Made by a program: the position numbers and the translations under genes
From: an uncultured Eubacterium sp.
Lineage (GTDB): Bacteria; Bacillota; Clostridia; Lachnospirales; Lachnospiraceae
Reading direction: 5' to 3'
DNA: 54,797 nucleotides
Assembly: GCA_910579145.1 (NCBI GenBank)
Contig: CAJTTQ010000007.1
Coordinates: 1-54,797, forward strand
The notes under the pieces: model-generated
Databases searched by the model: none
Told to the model about the DNA's origin: nothing
Seen by the model: the letters and a program-made list of their open reading frames with translations, nothing else
Part shown: positions 25,827 to 34,956 of the stretch, one piece after another
Layout: the number at the start of each line of letters is the position of its first letter
Numbering within the stretch: the stretch's first letter is position 1

Positions 25827-27998
25827 TTATTCGCCGCGAAACACCGCGTTTACGACCTTTTCTGACGCGTGCCCATCCTCCCACGCACAGTATTTATCAC
25901 AAAACTTATTATATTTATGTGCATATTCTTTCTGAATATCCTCGATATGATGAATCGCATCAATGACTTGTTCCGTATCAAACAGCATTGGCCCCGGAAG
26001 CTCTTCTTCCACATCCATGTAAAATCCCCTCAAAACACCGCGGTATTTTTCCAAATCGTACGTAAAGAACAACATCGGCCTTCTGAGATTCGCGAAATCG
26101 AAAAAGACAGACGAATAATCGGTAATGAGTACATCAGATATGAGATACAGCCTCGCAATATCATCATATTTGCTCACATTATACGCAAATCCCCCGTACT
26201 CTGACAGATCCAGCGCGTCGGCAATGAAATAATGCGTCCGGAGGATCACGACATACTCTTCTCCCAGTTCCTCCCGCATCCGGTCAAGATCCAGCATAAG
26301 GGTGAACTTATACTTCGCATGGCCATAGTACTCGTCGTCGCGCCATGTCGGCGCGTAGAGGATGACCTTTTTATCCCGCGGTATATGAAGTTCATCTTTG
26401 ATCTCCCCAGTCAGCTGCTCCCGGTCACTCCGGTACAAAATATCATTTCGCGGATAACCCGTCTCCAGCATGTTCCCATCGTACATAAACGCGTGCCTGA
26501 ATATTTCTTCCGAAAACTGGTTTGGTGCCACGAGATAATCCCAGGCCCGTGTCTGCTTATACACTTCCTCCTTATAAAGAGGCGTAGCCGATGTCACGTC
26601 ATCCATGTCAAACACGAGTTTTTTCAGCGGCGTGCCGTGCCACGTTTCCAAAAACACACTGCCTTTTCTCTTCACAAAATAGCGCGGCTGCCTGCCGTTA
26701 AATACAAAATAACGGCTCCTCGCCATATAGTAGAAATACCGGAAACTAAAACGCCTGACCTGTTTGCCTCCATAGGGAAGTTCAAGTTTTTTTCCTGTAT
26801 TGACCCAGACGCATTTATATGTTCCTGGATATGTCTCATTCAGGTACTCATAGATATATTTCGGGCTGTCTGAATAATTTTTGCCAAAAAAACTCTCGAA
26901 AACGACCATATCGGGGATCATTTTCATTTTGCAGAGTATTTTCCGATAAATATAGCGCTTCATCATTGAACGGCTGTGGAATACGGTCTGCATCTTTTGT
27001 TTACGGGCATTGCCCCTCGCTTTTTTCGCGATTTTATCTACTCTGCCCCTCTTCCCATACTGAACGAGCTGTCTGGCATACCGGTCCAGCCTGTCATCGA
27101 CGCCGCTGCCCATCTTTCCGAGCGCCTCTTTCAGACACTCTCCGATCTCTTCGCGCTTTCCCGGCTTTGCCTTCATAAGGAACAAGGATATCCTCGTCAC
27201 GAGAAAACGGGCAAATTTGTAATCAAAATAAACCTCATCCGCATCCTTTTGCACCACATGCTTATATTGGGAATACATGCGCATTCCCTCAAAGATCTTA
27301 TTCTCCTCATCTTTTACCTGGACGAGGGCGGGAAGGTTGACCGGATCGTTGTGCTTTCTCTTGATATAGTAGCTTTCCTCGCAAAAAACCGTATCTTTTG
27401 CCGCCGCAAGTATCTGGAGCAAAAACGGCGCATCTGAAAAATACCGAAATTCCTCGTCAAAACGAAGCTTATTTTGCTCCACGATCGACCGGGCGATCAG
27501 CATTCCTAAGATCGTCACATTCTGCAATCCATTGGCGCGCATCACCAAAAACTCATATGGGTTCTGGCAGTCGCCGCGGAACCGGTCTTTTTTCGCCATC
27601 CCATTCTTCCGGTTTAATTCCTCTCCATTATCATAATGTACTTTTCTGCTATACCATGTGTGCCGGATCGAGGCGTAAACGACACCGTCCGGTACAGCCG
27701 CGCTTATCATTTGTTCAAACATTTCCGTATCGATATAGTCGTCGGCATCCAAAAAAAACAAATATTCCCCTTCTGCTCTCTCCAGTCCCAGATTCCGCAT
27801 CCTGGCGACGCTGCCCGCCGCCTCCGCTCTCTCAAATCGGATCGTAAGCTCTGGAAATGGACTGACGTCCGGTTCCTCACATCCATCACATACCACGATC
27901 ACTTCAAAATCACGATAACTCTGTTCTGCCAGGCTGGCCAGACAGTCCATGATATAATTTGTTTCTCCGTGATAGGCGATAATGACACTTATCCTCAC
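25827..27998 (-). CDS. Bifunctional GT2 glycosyltransferase / CDP-glycerol glycerophosphotransferase
   Basis: The first gene of the cluster, 723 residues. The start is GTG (27998) with GGAGG eight bases upstream. The GT2 domain (RISVIIAYHGETNYIMDCL, LFFLDADDYIDTEMF) differs clearly from those of the next two genes. The C-terminal glycerophosphotransferase (LETWHGTPLKKLVFDMDDV, YAPTWRDDEYYG, LITDYSSVFFDF) is nearly the same as in 23518-25785. Such fusions are common in teichoic-acid or phospho-polysaccharide loci of Lachnospiraceae and Streptococcus. No flippase, ABC exporter or CDP-glycerol synthase (TagD) is in the window, so the polymer cannot be named. Confidence 0.85.
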   Translation of the reverse strand: MRISVIIAYHGETNYIMDCLASLAEQSYRDFEVIVVCDGCEEPDVSPFPELTIRFERAEAAGSVARMRNLGLERAEGEYLFFLDADDYIDTEMFEQMISAAVPDGVVYASIRHTWYSRKVHYDNGEELNRKNGMAKKDRFRGDCQNPYEFLVMRANGLQNVTILGMLIARSIVEQNKLRFDEEFRYFSDAPFLLQILAAAKDTVFCEESYYIKRKHNDPVNLPALVQVKDEENKIFEGMRMYSQYKHVVQKDADEVYFDYKFARFLVTRISLFLMKAKPGKREEIGECLKEALGKMGSGVDDRLDRYARQLVQYGKRGRVDKIAKKARGNARKQKMQTVFHSRSMMKRYIYRKILCKMKMIPDMVVFESFFGKNYSDSPKYIYEYLNETYPGTYKCVWVNTGKKLELPYGGKQVRRFSFRYFYYMARSRYFVFNGRQPRYFVKRKGSVFLETWHGTPLKKLVFDMDDVTSATPLYKEEVYKQTRAWDYLVAPNQFSEEIFRHAFMYDGNMLETGYPRNDILYRSDREQLTGEIKDELHIPRDKKVILYAPTWRDDEYYGHAKYKFTLMLDLDRMREELGEEYVVILRTHYFIADALDLSEYGGFAYNVSKYDDIARLYLISDVLITDYSSVFFDFANLRRPMLFFTYDLEKYRGVLRGFYMDVEEELPGPMLFDTEQVIDAIHHIEDIQKEYAHKYNKFCDKYCAWEDGHASEKVVNAVFRGE

Positions 27999-28059
27999 AG
28001 ATCATTCCTCCCGTATAAAAGATGTTTGATACACGGATCACTCCGTTGTTCCACAAAAA

Positions 28060-28959
28060 CTAAAACAGATTTTTAAAGAAAGATACGATTTTATCTGCCA
28101 CGTCTTCGAAAAACTGCACGATTTTCGAAAGGATCCCGCTCGCTTTCTCCGCATCCAGGCCAAGTTGTTTCAATTTATCATAAACATCTTCCGCCTGCTG
28201 TTTCAGTTTATCCACATCCAGGTTCAAACCGCTTATCTTATCAAAAACATCTGTCATTGCCTTCCTCTGTTCATCCGTCAGTGTCACGTCCAGCTCATCT
28301 GCCGCCTTTTCGATCACCTCACGGATCTCTTCCGCCGAATCGACGCCCTCTGACGCGATACGCTGTTTGGCAAGTGCCATGAGCTGTTCTGCCTTATCAC
28401 TTCCGATCTCGGCGGCAAGATCACTCGTGACGACAAGTTCATTCGTAGCCGCGTCCGCGTTCTCATCACTGACTTTTTCACCAGTCATCGTCTCGTATGC
28501 TTTCATCGCTCCGACGAGCGCTGCCGTTCCCGAAATTTCAAACGGCCCGGCCACGACCACCTCCGCATCTGAAATGCCGGCTGTCGTCAGCGCGTTTGTA
28601 TACATACCGCTCGTACAATACGATATGTTTTTCGTCTCCACCGAAATCCCCTTCGCATCCCCCACCTTTTCGATCCGCACGGAAGACAGCGCCTTCGTAC
28701 CGATGACCGAGGCAGATAGATATTCGTCGAGATACTCATGTTCATCGTCATTTGTAATTTCGATCACTTCATAATCGGAAAGTTCATTTTCTTCTACATC
28801 CAGCAAAGAAAGAACGATTTTTCTCTGCTCTTTCGTCAGATCTGCCCCCAGCGAAAGATACGGTTTCATCTCCACCGAATCTGCCTTCGCCGGCAGGACC
28901 GGCGTAAACCCGAGTACAAATACGAGCACAGCCGCCATTAATCGCTTCCATTTTTTCAT
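28060..28959 (-). CDS. Secreted DUF1002 family protein
   Basis: A 299-residue exported protein. Start 28959 (MKKWKRLMAAVLVFVLGF) gives a clean signal peptide ending at AKADS and has GAGG six bases upstream; the frame is open 59 codons further but that part is basic and non-family-like. The mature protein carries the DUF1002 pattern: LGADLTKEQRKIVLSLL, VIGTKALSSVRIE, NALTTAGISDAEVVVAGPFEISGTAAL split over residues 85-150, and long amphipathic helices toward the C-terminus ending FFKNLF. The family is widespread in Firmicutes and has no known activity. It lies 64 bases after dapL and 61 before the wall-polymer cluster. Confidence 0.75.
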   Translation of the reverse strand: MKKWKRLMAAVLVFVLGFTPVLPAKADSVEMKPYLSLGADLTKEQRKIVLSLLDVEENELSDYEVIEITNDDEHEYLDEYLSASVIGTKALSSVRIEKVGDAKGISVETKNISYCTSGMYTNALTTAGISDAEVVVAGPFEISGTAALVGAMKAYETMTGEKVSDENADAATNELVVTSDLAAEIGSDKAEQLMALAKQRIASEGVDSAEEIREVIEKAADELDVTLTDEQRKAMTDVFDKISGLNLDVDKLKQQAEDVYDKLKQLGLDAEKASGILSKIVQFFEDVADKIVSFFKNLF

Positions 28960-29023
28960 GATCAACCTCATTTCCGCCAGGCAGGCTGTCCGCCCGGCTT
29001 TCGTTCTTGTCCGCGGCATCTTC

Positions 29024-30235
29024 CTATTTCCGCAGTCGTTCCATCGCTTCCTTCGTATTTTCGAGGGAGCCAAATGCCGTGAGCCGGAAATATCCCTCGC
29101 CGCTCGGGCCAAACCCGCTTCCCGGTGTACCGACAATATTCAGGTTTTCCAAAAGATAATCAAAAAACTCCCACGAAGTCATCTGATCCGGCGTTTTCAG
29201 CCAGATGTAAGGAGCGTTGATGCCGCCGTACACCGTATAGCCGGCACCAGTTAGTCCTTCCCGTATGATTTTCGCATTATTCATGTAATACTGAATCTGT
29301 TCTCTCGTCTGCTTTTTGCCCTCGTCACTGTATACGGCCTCGCCTGCCCGCTGGATAATGTAAGGCGCGCCGTTAAATTTCGTCCCGTGCCTGCGGGTCC
29401 AGAGACTGTTCAGGGACACGCCGCCGCACGTCAATTCTTTCGGGATCACGGTAAACCCGAGACGAGTGCCTGTAAATCCCGCATTTTTCGAAAAACTTCT
29501 CATCTCGATCGCACATTTTTTCGCGCCCTCGCATTCATAGATCGTATGCGGCACATCTTCTTCGGAGATATACGCCTCATAGGCCGCATCGTAAATGATG
29601 ACCGCGCCTTTCTCGAGCGCAAAGTCCACCCATTTCTGCAGCTGGCCCTTTTTCATCGCCGTCCCAGTCGGGTTATTCGGACAGCAGATATAGATCAGGT
29701 CCGGTGTCTCGGAAGGAAGCTGCGGCACAAAATCATTTTCCGCCGTACATGGCATATAGATCACGTCCGACCAGCGCTCTTTCTCTGCTATATATTCGCC
29801 GGTCCTGCCAGACATCGCGTTCGTATCGACATATACCGGGTAAACCGGGTCACATACGGCGATTCTATTGTTCTGGGCAAAAATGTCACCGATATTTCCT
29901 GAATCGCTCTTCGCGCCGTCGCTCACAAAAATTTCATCGATAGCAATATCCGCTCCCCGCGCTTTGTAGTCATTCTCCACGATCGCGCTCCTAAGGAATT
30001 CGTACCCGAGATCCGGCGCGTACCCCTTAAACGTAGCCGCGTCCGCCATTTCATCCACGGCGCGATGCATCGCCTGGATCACCGCCGGCGCGAGCGGCAG
30101 CGTAACATCCCCGATGCCGAGGCGGATCACTTTCTTATCGGGATTTGCTTCTGTATATGCGTTGACTTTTTTGCCAATCGTAGAAAAAAGATAACTTCCA
30201 GGTAATTTTAAGTAATTTTCATTGATCTTGTACAT
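29024..30235 (-). CDS. dapL: LL-diaminopimelate aminotransferase
   Basis: DapL makes LL-2,6-diaminopimelate from tetrahydrodipicolinate and glutamate in one step for lysine and peptidoglycan. The 403-residue PLP enzyme (fold type I) starts MYKINENYLKLPGSYLF at 30235 with GGAGG five bases upstream. Family motifs: RLGIGDVTLPL, CPNNPTGTAM, YDAAYEAYI and SFSKNAGFTGTRLGF, with K250 as the PLP lysine. It has its own promoter (30304-30332), divergent from dinB. It may be transcribed with the DUF1002 gene downstream. Confidence 0.95.
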   Translation of the reverse strand: MYKINENYLKLPGSYLFSTIGKKVNAYTEANPDKKVIRLGIGDVTLPLAPAVIQAMHRAVDEMADAATFKGYAPDLGYEFLRSAIVENDYKARGADIAIDEIFVSDGAKSDSGNIGDIFAQNNRIAVCDPVYPVYVDTNAMSGRTGEYIAEKERWSDVIYMPCTAENDFVPQLPSETPDLIYICCPNNPTGTAMKKGQLQKWVDFALEKGAVIIYDAAYEAYISEEDVPHTIYECEGAKKCAIEMRSFSKNAGFTGTRLGFTVIPKELTCGGVSLNSLWTRRHGTKFNGAPYIIQRAGEAVYSDEGKKQTREQIQYYMNNAKIIREGLTGAGYTVYGGINAPYIWLKTPDQMTSWEFFDYLLENLNIVGTPGSGFGPSGEGYFRLTAFGSLENTKEAMERLRK

Positions 30236-30303
30236 AGTATCCTCCATTTCTGACTATAACTATCATCCTAAAAAACGTTAATTTTTTCCGTTCATCAGAA
30301 CTT

Positions 30304-30332
30304 ATTTTATCATTTCAAATCATTTTATGCAA
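30304..30332 (-). promoter_or_regulatory. Promoter of dapL
   Basis: Minus strand: -35 TTGCAT (30327-30332), 17-base spacer, -10 TAAAAT (30304-30309), about 70 bases before the dapL start codon. It lies back-to-back with the dinB promoter. Confidence 0.7.
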
Positions 30333-30339
30333 GTCCTTC

Positions 30340-30368
30340 TTTACAAACATTTGTTCTTGTGTTAAAAT
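30340..30368 (+). promoter_or_regulatory. dinB promoter with LexA-like operator in the spacer
   Basis: Plus strand: -35 TTTACA (30340-30345), 17-base spacer, -10 TAAAAT (30363-30368). The spacer carries AAACATTTGTTC (30345-30356), one mismatch from the Firmicutes LexA core GAAC-N4-GTTC. That position would block RNA polymerase, so SOS control is likely but inferred. Confidence 0.7.
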
Positions 30369-30420
30369 GTCGTTAAGGTATTTGAGATTGGCTGCCGTAT
30401 GAACGTGAGGAGCTGGACAC

Positions 30421-31686
30421 ATGGTTATTTTTCACATTGATGTTAATAACGCGTTTTTGAGTTGGGAGGCCGTATACCGCCTGACTACGTTAAACGAATC
30501 CCTTGATCTGCGCGAGATCCCTTCCGTGATCGGCGGCGACGAAACAAAACGGCACGGCATCGTTTTGGCAAAAAGCACGCCGGCAAAAGCGTATGGCATC
30601 CGTACGGCTGAAACACTCGCGGAAGCGAAAAAGAAATGTCCCACGATCAAAATCGTCCCCCCGCGCCACGAGATTTACAAAACCTTCTCCCGTGAACTGA
30701 TCCACTATCTAAAAAGCCTGACGCCCATCGTGGAACAGTACAGTATTGATGAGGCCTTTACGGATATGACCGGATGTCCGATCCTCACCGGCCGCTCTCC
30801 GGTCGAAGCAGCAGATTTTGTGCGGGAAGAGATTTACAGACGTTTCGCTTACACGGTCAATATCGGCGTTTCTTCCAACAAAGTATTGGCAAAGATGGCC
30901 TCTGATTTTGAAAAGCCGAACAAAGTCCACCGTTTGTTTCCAGATGACATCGAAAAAAAGATGTGGCCTCTTCCTGTCGGCGACCTGTTTTTAGTCGGCC
31001 GCGCTTCGGAAAAAAAGTTATACAATCTCGGCATCCGCACCATCGGTGAACTGGCCCGCTCAGACAAAAATATCATCCGGTCACATATGGGAAAGCACGG
31101 GGAGATCATACACGATTACGCGAATGGAATCGATCGTTCACCAGTACTGCGTGAGCAGCCCGAAAGCAAAGGATATGGCAACTCGACGACTCTCCCCCAC
31201 GATGTGACGGATACCGGCGAAGCAAAAAAGGTCCTGCTCAAACTTTGCGAATCGGTCGGAAGCCGCCTGCGCGCCGACGGGTTTTCGGCTCATGTCATCG
31301 CGGTCACGATCAAAGACAACCAGTTCCGCCACAGCAGCCACCAGTGTACGATGCCAGCAGCTACGAACATCACAAGCGAGCTGTATCACTATGCGTGCAC
31401 CCTGTTTGATGAGACATGGGACGGTAGTCCCATCCGGCTTCTCGGTGTCTCTTCATCTAAATTGTCGAAAGAGAGTTCCCGACAGCTCAATATTTTCGAC
31501 AATACTATTTATCTCCGTCAGGAAAGCACGCCTTCGACAGATCTTGCGAAAGAAAGTTCCCGACAACCCCGTTTTCTTGGCAATGATCTTTATCTCCGTC
31601 AGGGAAAAATGGAGGAGGCTGTCGACCAAATACGGAAAAAGTATGGACATAACGCGATTTTCCGCGCATCAAACCTTGAAAAATAA
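30421..31686 (+). CDS. dinB: Y-family DNA polymerase IV (DinB-type)
   Basis: A translesion DNA polymerase of 421 residues. Catalytic residues are D7 in FHIDVNNAF, with F12 at the steric-gate position, and D110/E111 in EQYSIDEAF. The helix-hairpin-helix region (LFLVGRASEKKLYNLGIRTIGELA) and little finger follow. Position 9 is Asn where E. coli DinB has Asp. Near the C-terminus a 27-residue unit is duplicated; the first copy has QLNIF, a fit to the beta-clamp-binding QLxLF motif, while the second reads QPRFL. AGGAG lies eight bases before the ATG. SOS control is suggested by the operator upstream. Confidence 0.93.
   Translation: MVIFHIDVNNAFLSWEAVYRLTTLNESLDLREIPSVIGGDETKRHGIVLAKSTPAKAYGIRTAETLAEAKKKCPTIKIVPPRHEIYKTFSRELIHYLKSLTPIVEQYSIDEAFTDMTGCPILTGRSPVEAADFVREEIYRRFAYTVNIGVSSNKVLAKMASDFEKPNKVHRLFPDDIEKKMWPLPVGDLFLVGRASEKKLYNLGIRTIGELARSDKNIIRSHMGKHGEIIHDYANGIDRSPVLREQPESKGYGNSTTLPHDVTDTGEAKKVLLKLCESVGSRLRADGFSAHVIAVTIKDNQFRHSSHQCTMPAATNITSELYHYACTLFDETWDGSPIRLLGVSSSKLSKESSRQLNIFDNTIYLRQESTPSTDLAKESSRQPRFLGNDLYLRQGKMEEAVDQIRKKYGHNAIFRASNLEK
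31462..31608. repeat. 81-bp-period duplication in the 3' end of dinB
   Basis: Two related segments, 31462-31527 and 31543-31608, are offset by exactly 81 bases and encode LSKESSRQLNIFDNTIYLRQ and LAKESSRQPRFLGNDLYLRQ. The flanks of each unit are nearly identical; the middle (clamp motif) has diverged. Confidence 0.9.
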
Positions 31687-31770
31687 ACGAAGGGATTCGA
31701 TATATTATATATGACACAGGGAGCATAGGAGATTCCGTGCCCTGTACGACTACGCAGGAGGGATTTTTTC

Positions 31771-33546
31771 ATGGCGATCACGAGTAACAGCGTACAAAAC
31801 AACCAAAACCGCTCTGGCAATCTGAACACAAACGCTGCCAAACGGGCATACCGCACAACTGGCGGCATGATCAACGTGCGGGAGGGGGAAACACTAAAAG
31901 GTGTCGTAAGTGATATCCACGGAAATCGGATCACGATTTCGCTGGATGACGGCTCTTCTTTTTCCGGCACCCTCCCTGAAGCTTCCCAATACTCCATTGG
32001 GCAGAAAGCCGCGTTTCAGATCACAAGCCTGGAGGGTGGCACGATCTATATGAAAGCGGTATCCCAGGCCTATCTGCTCGGCATGGAAGACACGGTCGAA
32101 CAGGCACTGGAGGAGGCCGGCCTTCCCAAAAGTCCGCGCAACCTCGAAGTTGTCCGCAGCCTGCTTGAAAACCAGCAGTCCATCAGCAAACAAAACATCA
32201 TGGATTCCCTGAAACTTTGTGCCAAATACCCGAATGCAGATGTCAATACGGTGATCTCTATGAAGCGTCTCGGCATGCCGATGGATGCCGCGTCTGTTAC
32301 CCAGTTTGACAATTATCAGAACCAGACGCACCAGCTGTTATACCAGATGAACAGCCTGACCGATTCCGTAAACGACCTCCTTTTGAGCCTCGTAAAAGAA
32401 AATCCATCCATTGCCCGCTACGTAGCCGGAGAGGTACTGAACATCGCGCTTGATTCCATCCCTTCCCTGGAAGAATTTAACCTCGCCGCAGGACGGCCGG
32501 CCGGAAACGTGGAAGCAGGCGCAGCCGGATCTGGTGCCGAACTCCTTACTGGAACCGGTGATACACTTTCTCAGGATTCGGGCGACGCACTTCATCCCGC
32601 GCCCGGCCGCGCGGACGAAGCTGGCAGCTCTCCATTTGCCCGCATGCGCCAGTTGTTGACAAATATGACAGACCGCGCCTCCGGCGCAAAACAATCGGCT
32701 GCGGAATCGGCTTCCTTTATCCCGGAACAGGCCGGACATATACTTTCCGCGGAAGAGCGCTCGGAACTGGCCGGGATCATGGAAAAATTTTTGGCCGACA
32801 AAGAAAGCCTCTCCCTGCTCAGGGACGGAACCCTGACCGCCAGGGAAATCCTGAGCGCGGTCAAAGATGCCCTGCCCTCCCTTTCGGATGAGGATCTGCA
32901 CGGACTTTTGGATACAAAAGGATTTGGGAAACTCGTGAAAGGACAATTCCTGTCCGGGTGGACATTATCCCCGGAAGGGTTAAAAGAAGAAAACGGGATT
33001 GAACGGCTCTATGGAAAAATGCAGGAACAGTTAAGCGAACTCACATCCTTAAACCGGATGTTCGCGACAAGGCCCGCCGGAGAATCCATCGTGAATACGA
33101 CCACGGACATGCAGCAGAATATGGACTTTATGAAAATGCTGAACGAACAGTTCACCTACCTTCAGCTTCCGATGAAACTTTCTGAGCAGAACGCGCACGG
33201 TGACCTGTATGTGATGACGAGAAAAGACGCGCTGAAAAAATCGAAAGATAACTTAAAAGTGCTGCTTCATCTGGAGATGGACTCGCTCGGCATCCTCGAC
33301 ATCCACATCAAGAAAGATCACACGAATATCTCCACTACGTTTTTTGTGGAAAAGGATGCCGCCAGAAAACTGCTGGAAAAGAATGCGGATTTATTGAAAG
33401 ACGCGATCAACAAACAGGGATACAGCTTTACTTCTGAATTTGCCGCGAAAGAAAAAGAGATCGACCTCGTTCACGATTTTATGGAACAGGATTCCCCTGC
33501 CCCGGTCGGCACTGTCACAAGATACAATTTTGACCTGCGCGCATAG
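31771..33546 (+). CDS. FliK-like / DUF6240-type protein
   Basis: A 591-residue, signal-less protein. An N-terminal small beta domain (VREGETLKGVVSDIHGNRIT, about 35-90) resembles that of hook-length-control-like proteins. A long low-complexity, Ala/Gly/Ser-rich middle (about 240-330) follows. The C-terminal domain (about 470-580: LLHLEMDSLGILDIHIKKD, TTFFVEKDAARKLLEKN) is like the FliK C-terminal domain, where LEMDxLGxxDIxI parallels L-P-EELGxV-V-. No flagellar gene is nearby. Its true role is unknown; hook-length control, a remnant of a flagellar region, or an unrelated use are all open. A GGAGG lies nine bases before the ATG, after a leader hairpin (ACAGGG/CCCTGT near 31716-31745). Confidence 0.6.
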   Translation: MAITSNSVQNNQNRSGNLNTNAAKRAYRTTGGMINVREGETLKGVVSDIHGNRITISLDDGSSFSGTLPEASQYSIGQKAAFQITSLEGGTIYMKAVSQAYLLGMEDTVEQALEEAGLPKSPRNLEVVRSLLENQQSISKQNIMDSLKLCAKYPNADVNTVISMKRLGMPMDAASVTQFDNYQNQTHQLLYQMNSLTDSVNDLLLSLVKENPSIARYVAGEVLNIALDSIPSLEEFNLAAGRPAGNVEAGAAGSGAELLTGTGDTLSQDSGDALHPAPGRADEAGSSPFARMRQLLTNMTDRASGAKQSAAESASFIPEQAGHILSAEERSELAGIMEKFLADKESLSLLRDGTLTAREILSAVKDALPSLSDEDLHGLLDTKGFGKLVKGQFLSGWTLSPEGLKEENGIERLYGKMQEQLSELTSLNRMFATRPAGESIVNTTTDMQQNMDFMKMLNEQFTYLQLPMKLSEQNAHGDLYVMTRKDALKKSKDNLKVLLHLEMDSLGILDIHIKKDHTNISTTFFVEKDAARKLLEKNADLLKDAINKQGYSFTSEFAAKEKEIDLVHDFMEQDSPAPVGTVTRYNFDLRA

Positions 33547-33595
33547 CCAGTTCGTTCCTGACTATGCGTGTGCCAGCCAATAACCGTGATCACGC

Positions 33596-34954
33596 TTACA
33601 CTCGTTCTGATTTTAAGATACGCCGGAACAGGAAAATGAAGAGGATGCCGCACGTCACCGCTGACGTCACATCGGAAATCGGCTCCGCATAATAGATAAA
33701 CATGACATCGCCCATGATCTTTGGCAGAATCAGTGCCAGCGGGATGAGCAGGATCACTTTTCTTAAAAGCGCGATGAACAGTGACACCTTAGCTTGTCCG
33801 AGCGCCAGAAATGTCGTCTGGCAGGACATTTGGATGCCGAACACGAGCATCCCTCCGAGAAAGATCGGAAGCACCCCGGACACCAGTGTTACCAGTTCTG
33901 CGTTGTCTGTAAACATCTTTGCGAATAACACAGGAAATACCATCGCCGTCCCGGTCAGCAGTACCGTGTACGTCATAACGATCGCAAACATGATAGAAAA
34001 CGTCTTTTTCACCCGTTCCCTGTTCCCCGCCCCGTAATTATAACTTAAAATCGGCTGGACTCCCTGTGTAAATCCGTTGACAGGAATGCTTATAAACTGC
34101 ATGACACTCTGCATGATGGTCAATGCTCCGACATACATATCCCCGCCATATTTTTGAAGTCCGCTGTTCATCACGATAGAAATCATGCTTTCGGTCGCCT
34201 GCATGATAAATGGGGAGATGCCGAGCGCCATCAGTTTCGCGATCACGCGACCCTGCAGCCTCAGTTTTTCTTTTCGAATCCCCATACTCCGTTCTTTCCG
34301 CGTCAAAAACCGCAGCACCCAGACCGCACTGACAAACTGCGATATAACCGTGGCGAGCGCCGCTCCCTGGATCCCCATTCCGAAACCAAAAATAAAGAGC
34401 GGGTCGAGCGCGATATTCAGTATCGCTCCGATCAGCGTAGAGACCATCGCCGTGCGCGAACACCCCTGCGCCGTAATGTACGGGTTCATCCCGAGCGTGA
34501 CCTGTACGAAAAACGTACCTAAAATATAGATCGTCATGTAGTCGTCAGCATACGGAAATGTGGCATCACTTGCGCCAATCTGGTACAGCATCGGCTTCTT
34601 GATGAAAAAGAATACGATCATCAGTACGACAGAAAAAAGAACAAGCAGTGAAAAACCATTACCTAAAATCTTCTCTGCTTCTTCTTTATCTCCTCTGCCG
34701 AGTGCGATGGCCGAGAGCGGCGCGCCGCCCGCTCCCACAAAAGCACTAAACGCCGATATGATCACGATCATAGGCAGCGCCAGCCCAACTCCTGTGAGAG
34801 CGGTCGCACCGACATCCGGTATGTGTCCGATGTACATCCGGTCAATAATATTATACAAAAGATTTATGATCTGGGCGATCAGCGTCGGAATCCCCATCCC
34901 GAGCATCAGTCGGAACAGAGGGGCGCTGCCCAGTTTCGCTTCGTTTGTCTGCAT
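33596..34954 (-). CDS. MATE family multidrug/cation efflux transporter
   Basis: A 452-residue protein with about 12 membrane segments in two homologous halves. The start (LFRLMLGMGIPTLIAQIINLLYNIIDRMYIG, residues 14-44) and GAGGAPLSAIALGRGDKEEAE are typical of the MATE/NorM-like group that exports drugs or metabolites using Na+ or H+ gradients. The second half begins near residue 235 (PFIMQATESM, NGFTQGVQPILSYNYGA). The substrate is not predictable. The ATG is two bases after the leuS stop, so it is probably co-transcribed with leuS. It converges on the FliK-like gene. Confidence 0.9.
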   Translation of the reverse strand: MQTNEAKLGSAPLFRLMLGMGIPTLIAQIINLLYNIIDRMYIGHIPDVGATALTGVGLALPMIVIISAFSAFVGAGGAPLSAIALGRGDKEEAEKILGNGFSLLVLFSVVLMIVFFFIKKPMLYQIGASDATFPYADDYMTIYILGTFFVQVTLGMNPYITAQGCSRTAMVSTLIGAILNIALDPLFIFGFGMGIQGAALATVISQFVSAVWVLRFLTRKERSMGIRKEKLRLQGRVIAKLMALGISPFIMQATESMISIVMNSGLQKYGGDMYVGALTIMQSVMQFISIPVNGFTQGVQPILSYNYGAGNRERVKKTFSIMFAIVMTYTVLLTGTAMVFPVLFAKMFTDNAELVTLVSGVLPIFLGGMLVFGIQMSCQTTFLALGQAKVSLFIALLRKVILLIPLALILPKIMGDVMFIYYAEPISDVTSAVTCGILFIFLFRRILKSERV

Positions 34955-34956
34955 GA

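Noticed and set aside
33540..33568. CGCATAG/CTATGCG inverted repeat as terminator of the FliK-like gene
   Set aside because: The stem overlaps the stop codon and there is no T tract on either strand; too weak to call.
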